From: Clostridiales bacterium
GTDB taxonomy: Bacteria; Bacillota; Clostridia; Christensenellales; Pumilibacteraceae
NCBI GenBank assembly: GCA_031255775.1
Contig: JAIRRW010000005.1
Span: 1-42,390, forward strand
Direction: 5' to 3'
DNA length: 42,390 nt
Shown: one piece after another, positions 34,174 to 42,342 of the stretch
Numbering within the stretch: position 1 is the first letter of the stretch
Layout: each line of letters begins with the position of its first letter
Notes under the pieces: generated by a model
What the model saw: the letters and a program-made list of their open reading frames with translations, nothing else
What the model was told of the DNA's origin: nothing
The model's database searches: none
Made by a program: the position numbers and the translations under genes

Positions 34174-35238
34174 ATGAAAACCCTGTTATACGAGCAAATT
34201 ATGGCGTATGTTTTGGAGCTGCTGGAGGCAAACAGGCTCATGCCCGATTTTAAGCTCCCGTCCGAGAATCAGCTGGTCAAAAAATTCAACGCGAGCCGGC
34301 AGTCGGTCGGAAAGGCGTACGCCCTGCTCGAAAAGAAAAAGCATATCGTGCGCGTGCAGGGCAAGGGCACCTTTGCCAACAGGGACGCCCCGCAACCCGC
34401 CGCGAAAAAGGTTATGAACAATATCGCCCTGATCATTCCTTCGACGGAGACAAAATTTGCCAATAATATCGTGCGCGGCATAACAACCTTTTGCGACGAA
34501 AATTCGCTCAATTTATTGATCATGCAGACGGCAAACGACCCCGAAAAGGAGGTCAAATACATCAAGGCCGTTTCCGCGCTGGATTTTAAGGGCCTGCTGA
34601 TTTTTCCGGTCGATAACGAAACCTTTAACGAGGAGCTCCTGCGGCTTTCGATCGGCAAATTCCCGATCATCATGATCGACCGCCTGCTCAACGGCATCAA
34701 TATCGGGTACGTCTGCACCGACCACTACAGCTCGACCTTTGAGACCGTCCGATACCTCCGCGCAAAGCGCTATAAGCATATCGTTTATATCGCTTCCGAG
34801 CCCAAGGTCACCAGCACGTACCTCGAACGAATCAACGGCTTTGAGCAAGGCCTGTTAACATTTTACGACGGCATAAGGCCGTACAATACCCTCCGTCTAA
34901 AGGCGGACCGTGTGGATCACGCCGCCGAACAGATCGAAAAATTTTTAGCGGCGCACCCCGAGGTAGACGCCGTTATTATCAACGGCTATACCCTGTCGCT
35001 GGCCTTTTTTCACGCCCTTGAGGCCTTGGATCAGCAGCGGCACACGCGCCTGCAACCCATCATATACGACGACGAATTTATCGCGTTCGATCACATCATC
35101 AAGAGCAAGGCTTTTACCATCCTACAGGATTCCCTCACGATCGGATACAACGCCGCAAAAGCCCTCTACAGGCAAATATGCGGCGATTTGCGCCCGATAA
35201 AAGAGAAAATCCCCGCAAAACTCATCACCCGCGAATAG
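34174..35238 (+). CDS. GntR/LacI-type (AraR-like) transcription regulator
   Basis: The 354-residue protein has an N-terminal GntR winged helix-turn-helix at about 1-70 (LLYEQIMAYVLELLEANRLM; LPSENQLVKKFNASRQSVGKAYALLEKK; VQGKGTFANRD) and a C-terminal sugar-binding domain of the LacI/periplasmic-binding type from about 80 (NIALIIPSTETKFANNIVRGI; HIVYIASEPKVTSTYLERINGFEQGL; DAVIINGYTLSLAFFHALEAL). This combination is that of AraR, which represses sugar-use genes until a sugar binds. It diverges from the sulfatase-GH92 operon across 115 bp, so it most likely controls it in response to a mannose-containing or sulfated sugar. The start is secured by the family N-terminus. Confidence 0.92.
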   Translation: MKTLLYEQIMAYVLELLEANRLMPDFKLPSENQLVKKFNASRQSVGKAYALLEKKKHIVRVQGKGTFANRDAPQPAAKKVMNNIALIIPSTETKFANNIVRGITTFCDENSLNLLIMQTANDPEKEVKYIKAVSALDFKGLLIFPVDNETFNEELLRLSIGKFPIIMIDRLLNGINIGYVCTDHYSSTFETVRYLRAKRYKHIVYIASEPKVTSTYLERINGFEQGLLTFYDGIRPYNTLRLKADRVDHAAEQIEKFLAAHPEVDAVIINGYTLSLAFFHALEALDQQRHTRLQPIIYDDEFIAFDHIIKSKAFTILQDSLTIGYNAAKALYRQICGDLRPIKEKIPAKLITRE

Positions 35239-35303
35239 AATCGGCGGCGGTCTTTAGACAATTTTCAGGCGGTTTTTAGGTCGTGTTTCCGCGCCTGATC
35301 GCC

Positions 35304-35331
35304 TTGACAAGGCCTGCTTTTATGATATAGT
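35304..35331 (+). promoter_or_regulatory. promoter within inverted repeats, after the regulator gene
   Basis: TTGACA (35304-35309), 16 nt, TATAGT (35326-35331). The -10 is flanked by inverted repeats TTTTATGA (35318-35325) and TCATAAAA (35348-35355) and, further out, AGGCCTG (35309-35315) and CAGGCCT (35367-35373), which look like operator sites. The only downstream frame with a ribosome binding site is a 32-codon ORF at 35392. Confidence 0.6.
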
Positions 35332-35391
35332 TTCAATCGAATAATTTCATAAAAATGGGTCTAAAACAGGCCTACGAAAACAGGGGTTAAG

Positions 35392-35490
35392 ATGGACCAT
35401 AAAACACGGCTGTTAGAAAAAAAGTTTCGCCGCACCGCAAGCTCCTTTAAGGCGGTCTTGGTCAGCTTTGCTTTGATTCCGGCGGCGTGA
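35392..35490 (+). CDS. possible 32-codon small protein
   Basis: ATG at 35392 with AGGGG five bases upstream opens a 32-codon frame (MDHKTRLLEKKFRRTASSFK then a hydrophobic end AVLVSFALIPAA) that stops at 35490. The basic first half and short hydrophobic second half would suit a small membrane-associated peptide. A good promoter lies about 60 nt upstream. No homologue is known to me, and the frame is short enough to be chance. The opposite strand also has an open frame here without start signals. Confidence 0.3.
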   Translation: MDHKTRLLEKKFRRTASSFKAVLVSFALIPAA

Positions 35491-35502
35491 AAAATACTGT
35501 TT

Positions 35503-36007
35503 TTATCTCTTGACATAATCCGGCCAGTTGTTGTACGTGTAGGCTTGGCCGTCGATTTTCTCATAGTCGCCGCAGGCGTAGGTCGGTTGGCGCCGAATGG
35601 CTAAAAGCTCCTTTTCGGACAGGCCGTCCATTTTTGAAAATATGTCAACGACGTCCGATTTATCCTTGATATTGCCGGCGTCAAAGGCCTTGAAGCAGTA
35701 CATTTTATCCCCGCCGTAGGGGCAGAAATTTCCGTAACGACAGGACAAACAGCACAGGAGCGTCATATTTTTGGGCAGGTTGTTTTGCAGGCTGAACAGC
35801 GCGTACTCCAACGTATAGCCGTAAACCTCGGAAAAATCGGAGGGGTCGCCCCCCTGCGTCTCTGGGCGTAACCTCCGAGAGATATTTTTGCTTATTTACG
35901 GACAATTCTAACCGATACCCGTCACAGCCGTCCGCGGCGCAATCGATTATTGCAATTTTTCCGGGCAAAATATCCCTTTCCGTCTTGACCTTGATCGGAT
36001 AAACCAT
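35503..36007 (-). pseudogene. cysteine-rich protein gene with a one-base frameshift
   Basis: Starting from the ATG at 36007 (GGGGAG just upstream, perfect promoter at 36045-36073), the frame reads MVYPIKVKTERDILPGKIAI onward to about residue 51 and then meets a run of six G (plus-strand C at 35849-35854). From there the frame shifts: the other frame continues without a break to 35503, with a cysteine cluster LLCCLSCRYGNFCPYG and MYCFKAFDAG. Removing one G joins the two parts into about 167 residues (...RDAGGDPSDFSEVYGYTLEY...). It may be a true pseudogene, a phase-variable tract or a sequencing error. The family is not certain; it resembles small uncharacterised Firmicute proteins with one or two CxxC pairs. 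Confidence 0.6.
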
Positions 36008-36014
36008 CTCTCTC

Positions 36015-36042
36015 CCCTAAGCCGTATGACCGTGGCTTAGGG
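36015..36042 (-). promoter_or_regulatory. 9-bp inverted repeat at the start of the cysteine-rich gene
   Basis: CCCTAAGCC and GGCTTAGGG (10-nt spacer) lie between the -10 and the ATG of the frameshifted gene; the downstream arm contains the AGGGG of the ribosome binding site. It overlaps the predicted transcription start near 36038, so it may be an operator, or a hairpin hiding the binding site if transcription starts a few bases earlier. Confidence 0.5.
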
Positions 36043-36044
36043 CA

Positions 36045-36073
36045 ATTATACGTTTTTTGGCGAAGTTTGTCAA
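36045..36073 (-). promoter_or_regulatory. perfect sigma-A promoter of the cysteine-rich gene
   Basis: Minus-strand TTGACA (36068-36073), 17 nt, TATAAT (36045-36050): consensus at both elements, as strong by sequence as the S10 promoter, although the gene behind it is frameshifted. Confidence 0.85.
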
Positions 36074-36116
36074 TATATGCCTATCTCGTGGAAAACACGG
36101 CCCAACCGTATATTAC

Positions 36117-36146
36117 TTGCGTTTTAACAAGCAACTATGCTACTAT
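36117..36146 (+). promoter_or_regulatory. candidate promoter of the FN3/LRR surface protein
   Basis: TTGCGT (36117-36122), 18 nt, TACTAT (36141-36146), giving a leader of about 90 nt before the ATG at 36245. Both elements are imperfect. Confidence 0.4.
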
Positions 36147-36244
36147 GGTCAGGGACGGCGCGCGGCTTTGCTTGTGTCGGGCCGAAAAAGGGAAAAGAAA
36201 AGGGATCGTTCGGCTTTTTTAGGAAAAACAAGAGAGAGAATTTT

Positions 36245-39200
36245 ATGTTTGAGACTAAGAGGAAAAAATGGGCGCTGTTGATCATTGCGGCGGCTTTTGT
36301 GCTCATCACGTCGGTGGCGATCGTTTTGCCGATCGTGCTGACCGATCGGGGCGGCGAGCCGACACAGCTCGCCGTCCCCGCGGGCGTCAAGGCAAGCGCG
36401 GACACAAAAATGCTGACCTGGAACGCGGTCGAAGAGGCTCTCGGCTATGTCGTGTCGGTTGACGACATCGAAAAACCGCGGCAAACCGCCGTGGCGTATA
36501 ACCTCGCGCCGCTGGCGGCGGGTACATATTCGCTCAAGGTCATGGCGGTCGGCGACGGCGAACGGTACACAAATTCGCCCTGGTCGGCGGCGCTAAGCTA
36601 TACCGCGCCCTCCGCCTTTCCCGACGCGCCCGCGCGGGGTCCCTCCGCGCCGCAGAATTTTGCCGCGGCGCCGGGCGACAGGCAGGTCACGCTCTCCTGG
36701 ACGGCGCCCGAAAGCGACGGCGGGTCGGAAATCACGAGATATGAGGTCACAATCAATCATTGGCGGACAAGCGACACGACAACCGCTTTGACCTACACCT
36801 TCACAGGCTTAGACAACGGCAAAACTTACACCTTTAAGGTTCGCGCCCTCAACGATGTGGACGCGGGCGCGGAAACCGAAGTTGACGCGACACCCGTAAC
36901 CGTCCCCGCCGCGCCCAAAAACTTTGCGGCAACGCCCGGCGACGCGCAGGTCGTTCTCTCTTGGACGGCGCTATCGGGCAGCGCCCAAACCGGCGGCACG
37001 CCTATTATCGAATATCAAGTACGCATGGACGATGAACCTTGGGTTACGGCGGACACCGATACCGCCCACACCTTTACGGGCTTGACAAACGGGCAAGCAT
37101 ATACCTTTATGGTTCGCGCCCGCAACGCCGTGGGCGGCGGCGCGGCTGCCGAAATTGGCGCGACGCCCGTAACCGTCCCCGCCGCGCCCGCAAATTTTGT
37201 CGCGACGCCCGGCGACCGACAGGTCACGCTGACTTGGACTAAGGTGCCGGACGACGCAAACGGCGGCTTGACGATTACGGGATATGAGGTGTCTAGCGAT
37301 GACGGCTTGTCCTGGACGGACGCGTCAGGCACGAGCCACACCTTTACGGGCTTAGAAAACAGCAAATCATACACCTTTAAGGTTCGCGCCCGCAACGCCT
37401 TGGGCGGCGGCGCGGCAAGCGAGGCCGCGGCGACGCCGACCGCCTCCGTGACGATTCCCTCCGTCCCGCGGAATTTTACCGCGGCGCCGGGCGACGGGCA
37501 GGTTACGCTGACTTGGGAGACGCCCGCAAGCGACGGCGGCGCGGACGATATTTGGTATGAGGTATGGATCACCGACGGCGACTGGGAGGAGGCGGACAGC
37601 GACGCGGGACATACTTTTACGGGCTTGACCAACGGCGAACCGTACACCTTTAAGGTTCGCGCCCGCAACAGCGCGGGACCCGGTGTGGAAGCCGAAGTTA
37701 TCGCGGCGCCCGCGACCGTCCCCGCCGCGCCCGCAAACTTTGTCGCGGCGCCGGGCGACCGACAGGTTACGCTAAGGTGGACTGCGGTGCCGGACAACGC
37801 AAACGGCGGCGCGGCGATCACCAAATACGAAGTGTCCGGCGACGGCGGCGGCACTTGGGAATGTGCGGGGTCAAGCGCCGAATACACTTTCACGGGCTTA
37901 GAAAACGGCGCGGAATATATCTTTAAGGTTCGCGCGGTCAACAGCGCGGGACCCGGCACGGCTGCCGAACTTAACGCGACGCCCGCGACCGTCCCCGACG
38001 CGCCCGCAAACCTTGCGGCGGCAGTGAGCGCCGGGCGGGTCGATCTGACTTGGGTTGCGCCCGCTTATGACGGCGGCGCGCCTATCACCGCCTATCAAGT
38101 GTCCGGTGACGGCGGTTCGACTTGGGAATGTGTGGGGTTGAGCACGAGCCACACTTTCACGGGCTTGGCCAACGGCACGACATACACCTTTAAGGTCCGC
38201 GCCGTCAACGCTATGGGCGCGGGCGCGGAAAACACGGTAACGGCAAAACCCGTAACCGTCCCCGACGCGCCCGGAAGCTTTTTGGCGACGCCGGGCGACC
38301 GGCAGGTCACGCTCTCCTGGACGGTTCCCGCAGACGGCGGCGAGGCCATTACGCTGTACCAAGTATGGATGTTCGGCGGCGTAGGCTGGGAGGAGGCGGA
38401 CAGCAACACGGGACACCTCTTTACGGGCTTAAAAAACGACGAATCATACACCTTTAAGGTCCGCGCCCACAACGCCTTGGGCGACAGCGCGGCAAGCGAG
38501 GCCACGGCAACGCCCAAAGCGCAGCGGATGTTTACGACGGAATCGGTGGAGATCGGCGAGGCGGCCGGCCTGATGATCACCGGCCTGACGCCGGCATACG
38601 CGGATATCCAACATCTGGTGATTCCCGCAGAGATCGATTCGGAGCCGGTCCTGAAAATTGCGAAGGAGGCCTTTAGCGGCAACCTAAATTTACGCTCGGC
38701 GGTCATCCAGAGCGACGGCGCCCTGCGGCAGATCGAGGCGGGGGCGTTTATGGGCTGCGCAAACCTCACGAGCTATACCGCGCCGTTTACGGGAGAATGG
38801 GACAATGCCGCCCCCTATTTCGGGCGCGTTTTCGGGAGGCTGACGCCGTCCGATCCCGACACGGTCCCGACGGTCCTAGCGACCGTCACGATAACCGTCG
38901 GCACGGTGCCGGGCGGTCACTTCGGGAACGGCGCGATGCTCTACACGGATTTCTCGGTCGGCGCGTTTGAGGGCTGCGCAAACATCAGATCCATCCATTT
39001 GGACAACGACCTGACCGAGATCGGGGCAAACTCGTTTAAGGGCTGCGCGTCGCTCGAAAAACTTTGGCTGCCGACGGGTCTGTTGACGCTTGATCCGACG
39101 GCGTTTATCGGCTGCGACGCGCTCACCTCTTTGCGCATACCCGCATCGGTCTCCGCCATCGGCGCGGGCGGCTTTGGCGGCGGGATCACATCGCTGTCGG

Positions 39201-40429
39201 TCCATGCGGACAACACGGTTTACGCCTCGGCGGGGACTTATCTCTACAAAAAATCAACGCCCGCGGTTTTGCAGCACGGCTCTAAGGCAACCGATTTGAC
39301 CGCGGCGGCGGCCGTCACCCAAATTGCGGACAGCGCGTTTGCCGACTGTCAGTTTATCGAGTTTACCGTTCCCGACAGGGTGACCTCGATCGGCATAAAC
39401 GTCTTTGGCGGCTGCACCTCGCTGCACACCCTAAAGCTGCCGTATCTGGGGTCGGCTATGTCCGCGTCCGAAAGCCTCGGCTATCTTTTCAGCACGGCAG
39501 CCTCCACGTCGTCCCGCAACGCGGCCGTCCCGCAATCGCTCAAACGGGTGGAGCTGAAAACCGTGGGAAACAACGGCTTGGTTTCGAGCGTATTTGACGG
39601 CTGCCAATATATCGAAACGATCGTTCTGCCCGATTTTAGCGGCATCCCTTCCCGCGCCTTTAAAAACTGTACCGCGCTTGCCGCCCTATCCACGCCAAAC
39701 GGAATCAGCGGCACGATCGAATTTTCGGCCTTCGAAAACTGCGCGTCCTTAGAATCGATCAAATTTAAGGAAGGCCCGGGCGTTTCGATCACCATAAGAA
39801 GCAGCGACGTCGGCAACGGCGCCTTTCTCAATGCGGGGCTGACAAGCCTGGATCTCACCAATCATACAAGCGGCCGCACCATAACCGTTGAACGGGGCGC
39901 GTTTACCGGCTGCGCCAAGCTCGCCCGCATGGATTTGACCTTTAATTCTTTCCCGACGAATGCCACCACCAGGCAGCTTGCCAGCTTCTTTTGGCTGGCG
40001 GACGCAACGGCAAACAACGCGGCACACGTGCCGGCCAGCCTAAAAACAATTGTATACCGCACGAATGACCTGTACGTCACGATGTTTCAAAACTGCAAAA
40101 ATGTAGAAACCTTCGTCTGGAATCGGACTCTGCCCAGCGCCTTCAAAATTCCGGCCAACACCTTTGCGGGCTGCGCCGCGCTCAAAACGTTTGCGCTGTC
40201 GAATTATTTGGATTTCTCCGCCCTTGACGCCAACGTGTTTGCCGGATCGAACGCCGTAAACAGGGTATTCTTCGGAAACGGCCAAGCCGGAGGCGGCCAA
40301 GCCGCGTTTGCCTCCGTTTTTGCCGATTGCCCGCAAATAAAAAACGCGGCAAACAAATACTACGCCCTGACCGGCGCAAGCCGGGACTGGCACTATGACG
40401 CAAACGGCCTGCCCGCCCCCGGGAAATAA
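36245..40429 (+). CDS. membrane-anchored surface protein with FN3 repeats and a BspA-like LRR region
   Basis: The 1394-residue protein starts with a short basic N-terminus and one hydrophobic helix at about 9-31 (RKKWALLIIAAAFVLITSV), likely a membrane anchor or uncleaved signal. One diverged FN3-like domain follows (about 40-125), then seven FN3 domains of about 90 residues from 131 to 759, each beginning VPxAPxNFxAxPGDRQVTLxW and containing YTFKVRARN. From about 760 to the end is a BspA-like leucine-rich region (LRR_5 type: AFMGCANLTSY, SFKGCASLEKLWLPTGL, VFGGCTSLHTLKLPY). No LPxTG or S-layer motif is seen at the C-terminus. Such proteins bind host or glycan surfaces. Start: ATG at 36245, since the 36 codons before it in frame are not conserved-looking; the ribosome binding site is weak (AGAGAG). 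Confidence 0.9.
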   Translation: MFETKRKKWALLIIAAAFVLITSVAIVLPIVLTDRGGEPTQLAVPAGVKASADTKMLTWNAVEEALGYVVSVDDIEKPRQTAVAYNLAPLAAGTYSLKVMAVGDGERYTNSPWSAALSYTAPSAFPDAPARGPSAPQNFAAAPGDRQVTLSWTAPESDGGSEITRYEVTINHWRTSDTTTALTYTFTGLDNGKTYTFKVRALNDVDAGAETEVDATPVTVPAAPKNFAATPGDAQVVLSWTALSGSAQTGGTPIIEYQVRMDDEPWVTADTDTAHTFTGLTNGQAYTFMVRARNAVGGGAAAEIGATPVTVPAAPANFVATPGDRQVTLTWTKVPDDANGGLTITGYEVSSDDGLSWTDASGTSHTFTGLENSKSYTFKVRARNALGGGAASEAAATPTASVTIPSVPRNFTAAPGDGQVTLTWETPASDGGADDIWYEVWITDGDWEEADSDAGHTFTGLTNGEPYTFKVRARNSAGPGVEAEVIAAPATVPAAPANFVAAPGDRQVTLRWTAVPDNANGGAAITKYEVSGDGGGTWECAGSSAEYTFTGLENGAEYIFKVRAVNSAGPGTAAELNATPATVPDAPANLAAAVSAGRVDLTWVAPAYDGGAPITAYQVSGDGGSTWECVGLSTSHTFTGLANGTTYTFKVRAVNAMGAGAENTVTAKPVTVPDAPGSFLATPGDRQVTLSWTVPADGGEAITLYQVWMFGGVGWEEADSNTGHLFTGLKNDESYTFKVRAHNALGDSAASEATATPKAQRMFTTESVEIGEAAGLMITGLTPAYADIQHLVIPAEIDSEPVLKIAKEAFSGNLNLRSAVIQSDGALRQIEAGAFMGCANLTSYTAPFTGEWDNAAPYFGRVFGRLTPSDPDTVPTVLATVTITVGTVPGGHFGNGAMLYTDFSVGAFEGCANIRSIHLDNDLTEIGANSFKGCASLEKLWLPTGLLTLDPTAFIGCDALTSLRIPASVSAIGAGGFGGGITSLSVHADNTVYASAGTYLYKKSTPAVLQHGSKATDLTAAAAVTQIADSAFADCQFIEFTVPDRVTSIGINVFGGCTSLHTLKLPYLGSAMSASESLGYLFSTAASTSSRNAAVPQSLKRVELKTVGNNGLVSSVFDGCQYIETIVLPDFSGIPSRAFKNCTALAALSTPNGISGTIEFSAFENCASLESIKFKEGPGVSITIRSSDVGNGAFLNAGLTSLDLTNHTSGRTITVERGAFTGCAKLARMDLTFNSFPTNATTRQLASFFWLADATANNAAHVPASLKTIVYRTNDLYVTMFQNCKNVETFVWNRTLPSAFKIPANTFAGCAALKTFALSNYLDFSALDANVFAGSNAVNRVFFGNGQAGGGQAAFASVFADCPQIKNAANKYYALTGASRDWHYDANGLPAPGK
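36637..38520. repeat. seven about 270-nt direct repeats encoding FN3 domains
   Basis: Units start near 36637, 36901, 37180, 37450, 37720, 37990 and 38260, spaced 264-279 nt. Strings such as ACCTTTAAGGTTCGCGCC recur with few changes, showing recent duplication; unit number may vary between strains. Confidence 0.85.
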
Positions 40430-40463
40430 GGATACGAAAATTAAAATTTAGAACACGGCCTCA

Positions 40464-41693
40464 TTAAAGAAGCCGAGCCGGAATCATACAATCCAACCGA
40501 TTGATTGGCAGGGTGGTTTCGCACAGGCAGACGATCCCGCCGTTCCCGCGCGTTAAACCGGATTTTTCAAGCGCGTCAAACTTTTTTACTTCGCGCTTAT
40601 CGGGGTTTGCCGACAGCTTGATTTCGAGGGGATGGATCGCTTGGCCCATTTGAATAAACAAATCAATTTCTTTGCTGTTTCCGTCGCGGTAGTAGCCGAT
40701 TTCGGGATAGACGGCGGAATACGCATAGCCTTTGAGCAGCTCGGTCACCGCAAAGGTTTCGAAAAACGCGCCGTTTGCCGCGCCGTCCATCAGCGTTTCG
40801 CGCGTGGGCCACTTGGTAAGAAACGCGCACAAGCCCGTATCCATAAAATAGAGCTTGGGGGTTTTTGAAAGGCGTTTTAGGCGGTTGTTGGCGTACGGCT
40901 GAAGTAAATAAACGATATTTAGGCTTTCGAGCAATTTTAGCCATGCGCTTGCCGTCGGTTGGGATATTTCGGCTATTTGCGCAAGCCTGGACAGGTTGAG
41001 CTGCTGCGCGGTTTCGGCGGCGCAGGCGGTCAGGAATCTTTTAAACTTGATACTGTCCGCAACGCGGCCGATCTCTAAAACGTCTCGCAGGATGTAAGTA
41101 TTGACGTACGAATTAAAATATACCTGCCGTTCCTCCGCACCGGCGTTTTGAACCTGCGGCATACCGCCCTGCCAAATGTAATCAAACACGCCGATCATAT
41201 CGGCGCGGTCGGTCAGCCTCTCCCGCGCGAGCAGCGAATCCATATCAAATTTGAGCGGCTCGGCAAATTTATACCCGCACAGCTCACTGCGGCTAAAGCC
41301 GAACAATTCCAGGATTCCGATCCGACCCGCCAGGCTTTCGCCGACATTTTTCATCATAGAATATTTTTGCGAGCCGGTCAGCCAAAAAAGCCCCTTATCC
41401 TCACGGCTGTCGCAAATAATTTTAATTTGATTAAAAAGCTGCGGCGCTTTTTGCACCTCATCAATCAAAATCGGCGGCTTGTATCTCTGAAAAAACAGCT
41501 TGGGATCGTTTTGGGCAAGCCCCCTTACGTCGTCGTTGTCCAACGAAACCATTGTCCGATTTTGCCCTTTTGCCAAGTGTGTCAGCATGGTCGTCTTGCC
41601 GACCTGCCTTGCGCCGGTAATCAACACGGCCTTGAAAAACCCGCTCATGCGCAAAAATTTATCTTCGATCGTCCGACTGATATACGCCGACAT
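40464..41693 (-). CDS. AAA family ATPase with DUF4143 domain
   Basis: The 409-residue protein has a P-loop GARQVGKT at 27-34, a Walker B segment PPILIDEVQKAPQ, a sensor-like WLTGSQ, and a C-terminal domain with a winged-helix part (LSRLAQIAEISQPTASAWLKLLE) and YFMDTGLCAFL...GAFFETFAVTELL...EIDLFIQ, the DUF4143 type with a nuclease-like fold. Large families of these occur in anaerobes and archaea; the role is not settled. Start: ATG at 41693 with AAGGAG seven bases upstream; the TTG two codons earlier is less likely. It stands alone, convergent with the surface-protein gene, with its own promoter. Confidence 0.9.
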   Translation of the reverse strand: MSAYISRTIEDKFLRMSGFFKAVLITGARQVGKTTMLTHLAKGQNRTMVSLDNDDVRGLAQNDPKLFFQRYKPPILIDEVQKAPQLFNQIKIICDSREDKGLFWLTGSQKYSMMKNVGESLAGRIGILELFGFSRSELCGYKFAEPLKFDMDSLLARERLTDRADMIGVFDYIWQGGMPQVQNAGAEERQVYFNSYVNTYILRDVLEIGRVADSIKFKRFLTACAAETAQQLNLSRLAQIAEISQPTASAWLKLLESLNIVYLLQPYANNRLKRLSKTPKLYFMDTGLCAFLTKWPTRETLMDGAANGAFFETFAVTELLKGYAYSAVYPEIGYYRDGNSKEIDLFIQMGQAIHPLEIKLSANPDKREVKKFDALEKSGLTRGNGGIVCLCETTLPINRLDCMIPARLL

Positions 41694-41731
41694 AGCCAAG
41701 CTCCTTTTTAAGATATTTTAAAGTCAACTTT

Positions 41732-41761
41732 ATATTATCTTAATTTTTTAAGGCTTGTCAA
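41732..41761 (-). promoter_or_regulatory. promoter of the AAA/DUF4143 gene
   Basis: Minus-strand TTGACA (41756-41761), 18 nt, TAATAT (41732-41737), with a leader of about 32 nt containing the ribosome binding site. Confidence 0.75.
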
Positions 41762-41934
41762 GCCCTCGAACCCATAAAATTTTGCCGAATCGAAAAATAT
41801 TTGCGGACACCTTATCCCGCGATAAAATGAGAGCCTCGGCGGCATTTTATAAAACGAAATCGAAAGCGCCAGCGCTTAACGGTATAAACTGACTTGTACC
41901 GTTTTTCTTTATATACTGGGTGGCGTTTCCACGC

Positions 41935-42040
41935 GTGTAATAAATCGGTATATACGAAAGAGCAAGCTGCGGACACGCGGCTGCGCCGCCTTTTTGCAGC
42001 AGAGCTGCGGGGTATTTACCGATTTATTTTTCTTATTACA
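41935..42040. repeat. 106-nt inverted-repeat element
   Basis: GTGTAATA (41935-41942) and TATTACAC (42033-42040) with a second pair AATAAATCGGTA (41939-41950) and TACCGATTTATT (42017-42028); the interior has GGCTGCGCCGCC and repeated GCTGC. Part of its left end resembles 27451-27471. The frames of 60-120 codons across it lack start signals. Confidence 0.55.
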
Positions 42041-42050
42041 CAACCCGGAT

Positions 42051-42193
42051 TTCCGGGAGAAAAGCCCGCTTATTGCCGCAGACACGGACATAGGCGCTTT
42101 ATTGTGCGCCAAACAAGCGCCGGGGACACTTTTGAGCTTCTTTTCTTTTTGACGCCGGCCAAAAAGATAGGCAAAAGTCCCGTATGGGGTTGG
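42051..42193 (-). repeat. dispersed intergenic repeat, copy 2
   Basis: The opposite-strand counterpart of 9302-9504: block A at 42193-42161 and block B at 42087-42051, in the same order on the minus strand. The 697 nt from 41694 to the right edge hold this repeat, the inverted repeat before it and two promoters; I see no convincing gene. Confidence 0.65.
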
Positions 42194-42312
42194 CGAAAAC
42201 TCATTGCTCCTCTTTTGGATATGTCAAAAATTAGCCCGGGTATATTGATCCGATAACACGGCTGTTACTTCGTGTTAATACACAAACCCCGTCTCGCGAC
42301 ACCGCGAACAGC

Positions 42313-42342
42313 TTGACATTTTTTACCAAATCATGCTATAGT
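42313..42342 (+). promoter_or_regulatory. rightward promoter at the window edge
   Basis: TTGACA (42313-42318), 18 nt, TATAGT (42337-42342), followed by GGAGG at 42352-42356. A GTG at 42371 could start the next gene, but the window ends 20 bases later; the true start may lie outside. Confidence 0.75.

Noticed and set aside
37015-39216. Long minus-strand frames opposite the FN3/LRR gene
   Set aside because: They mirror the repeat structure of the real gene and have no start signals.
41894-42256. 120-codon plus-strand frame near the right edge
   Set aside because: It starts at a TTG without a Shine-Dalgarno and covers two repeat elements; composition is not protein-like.
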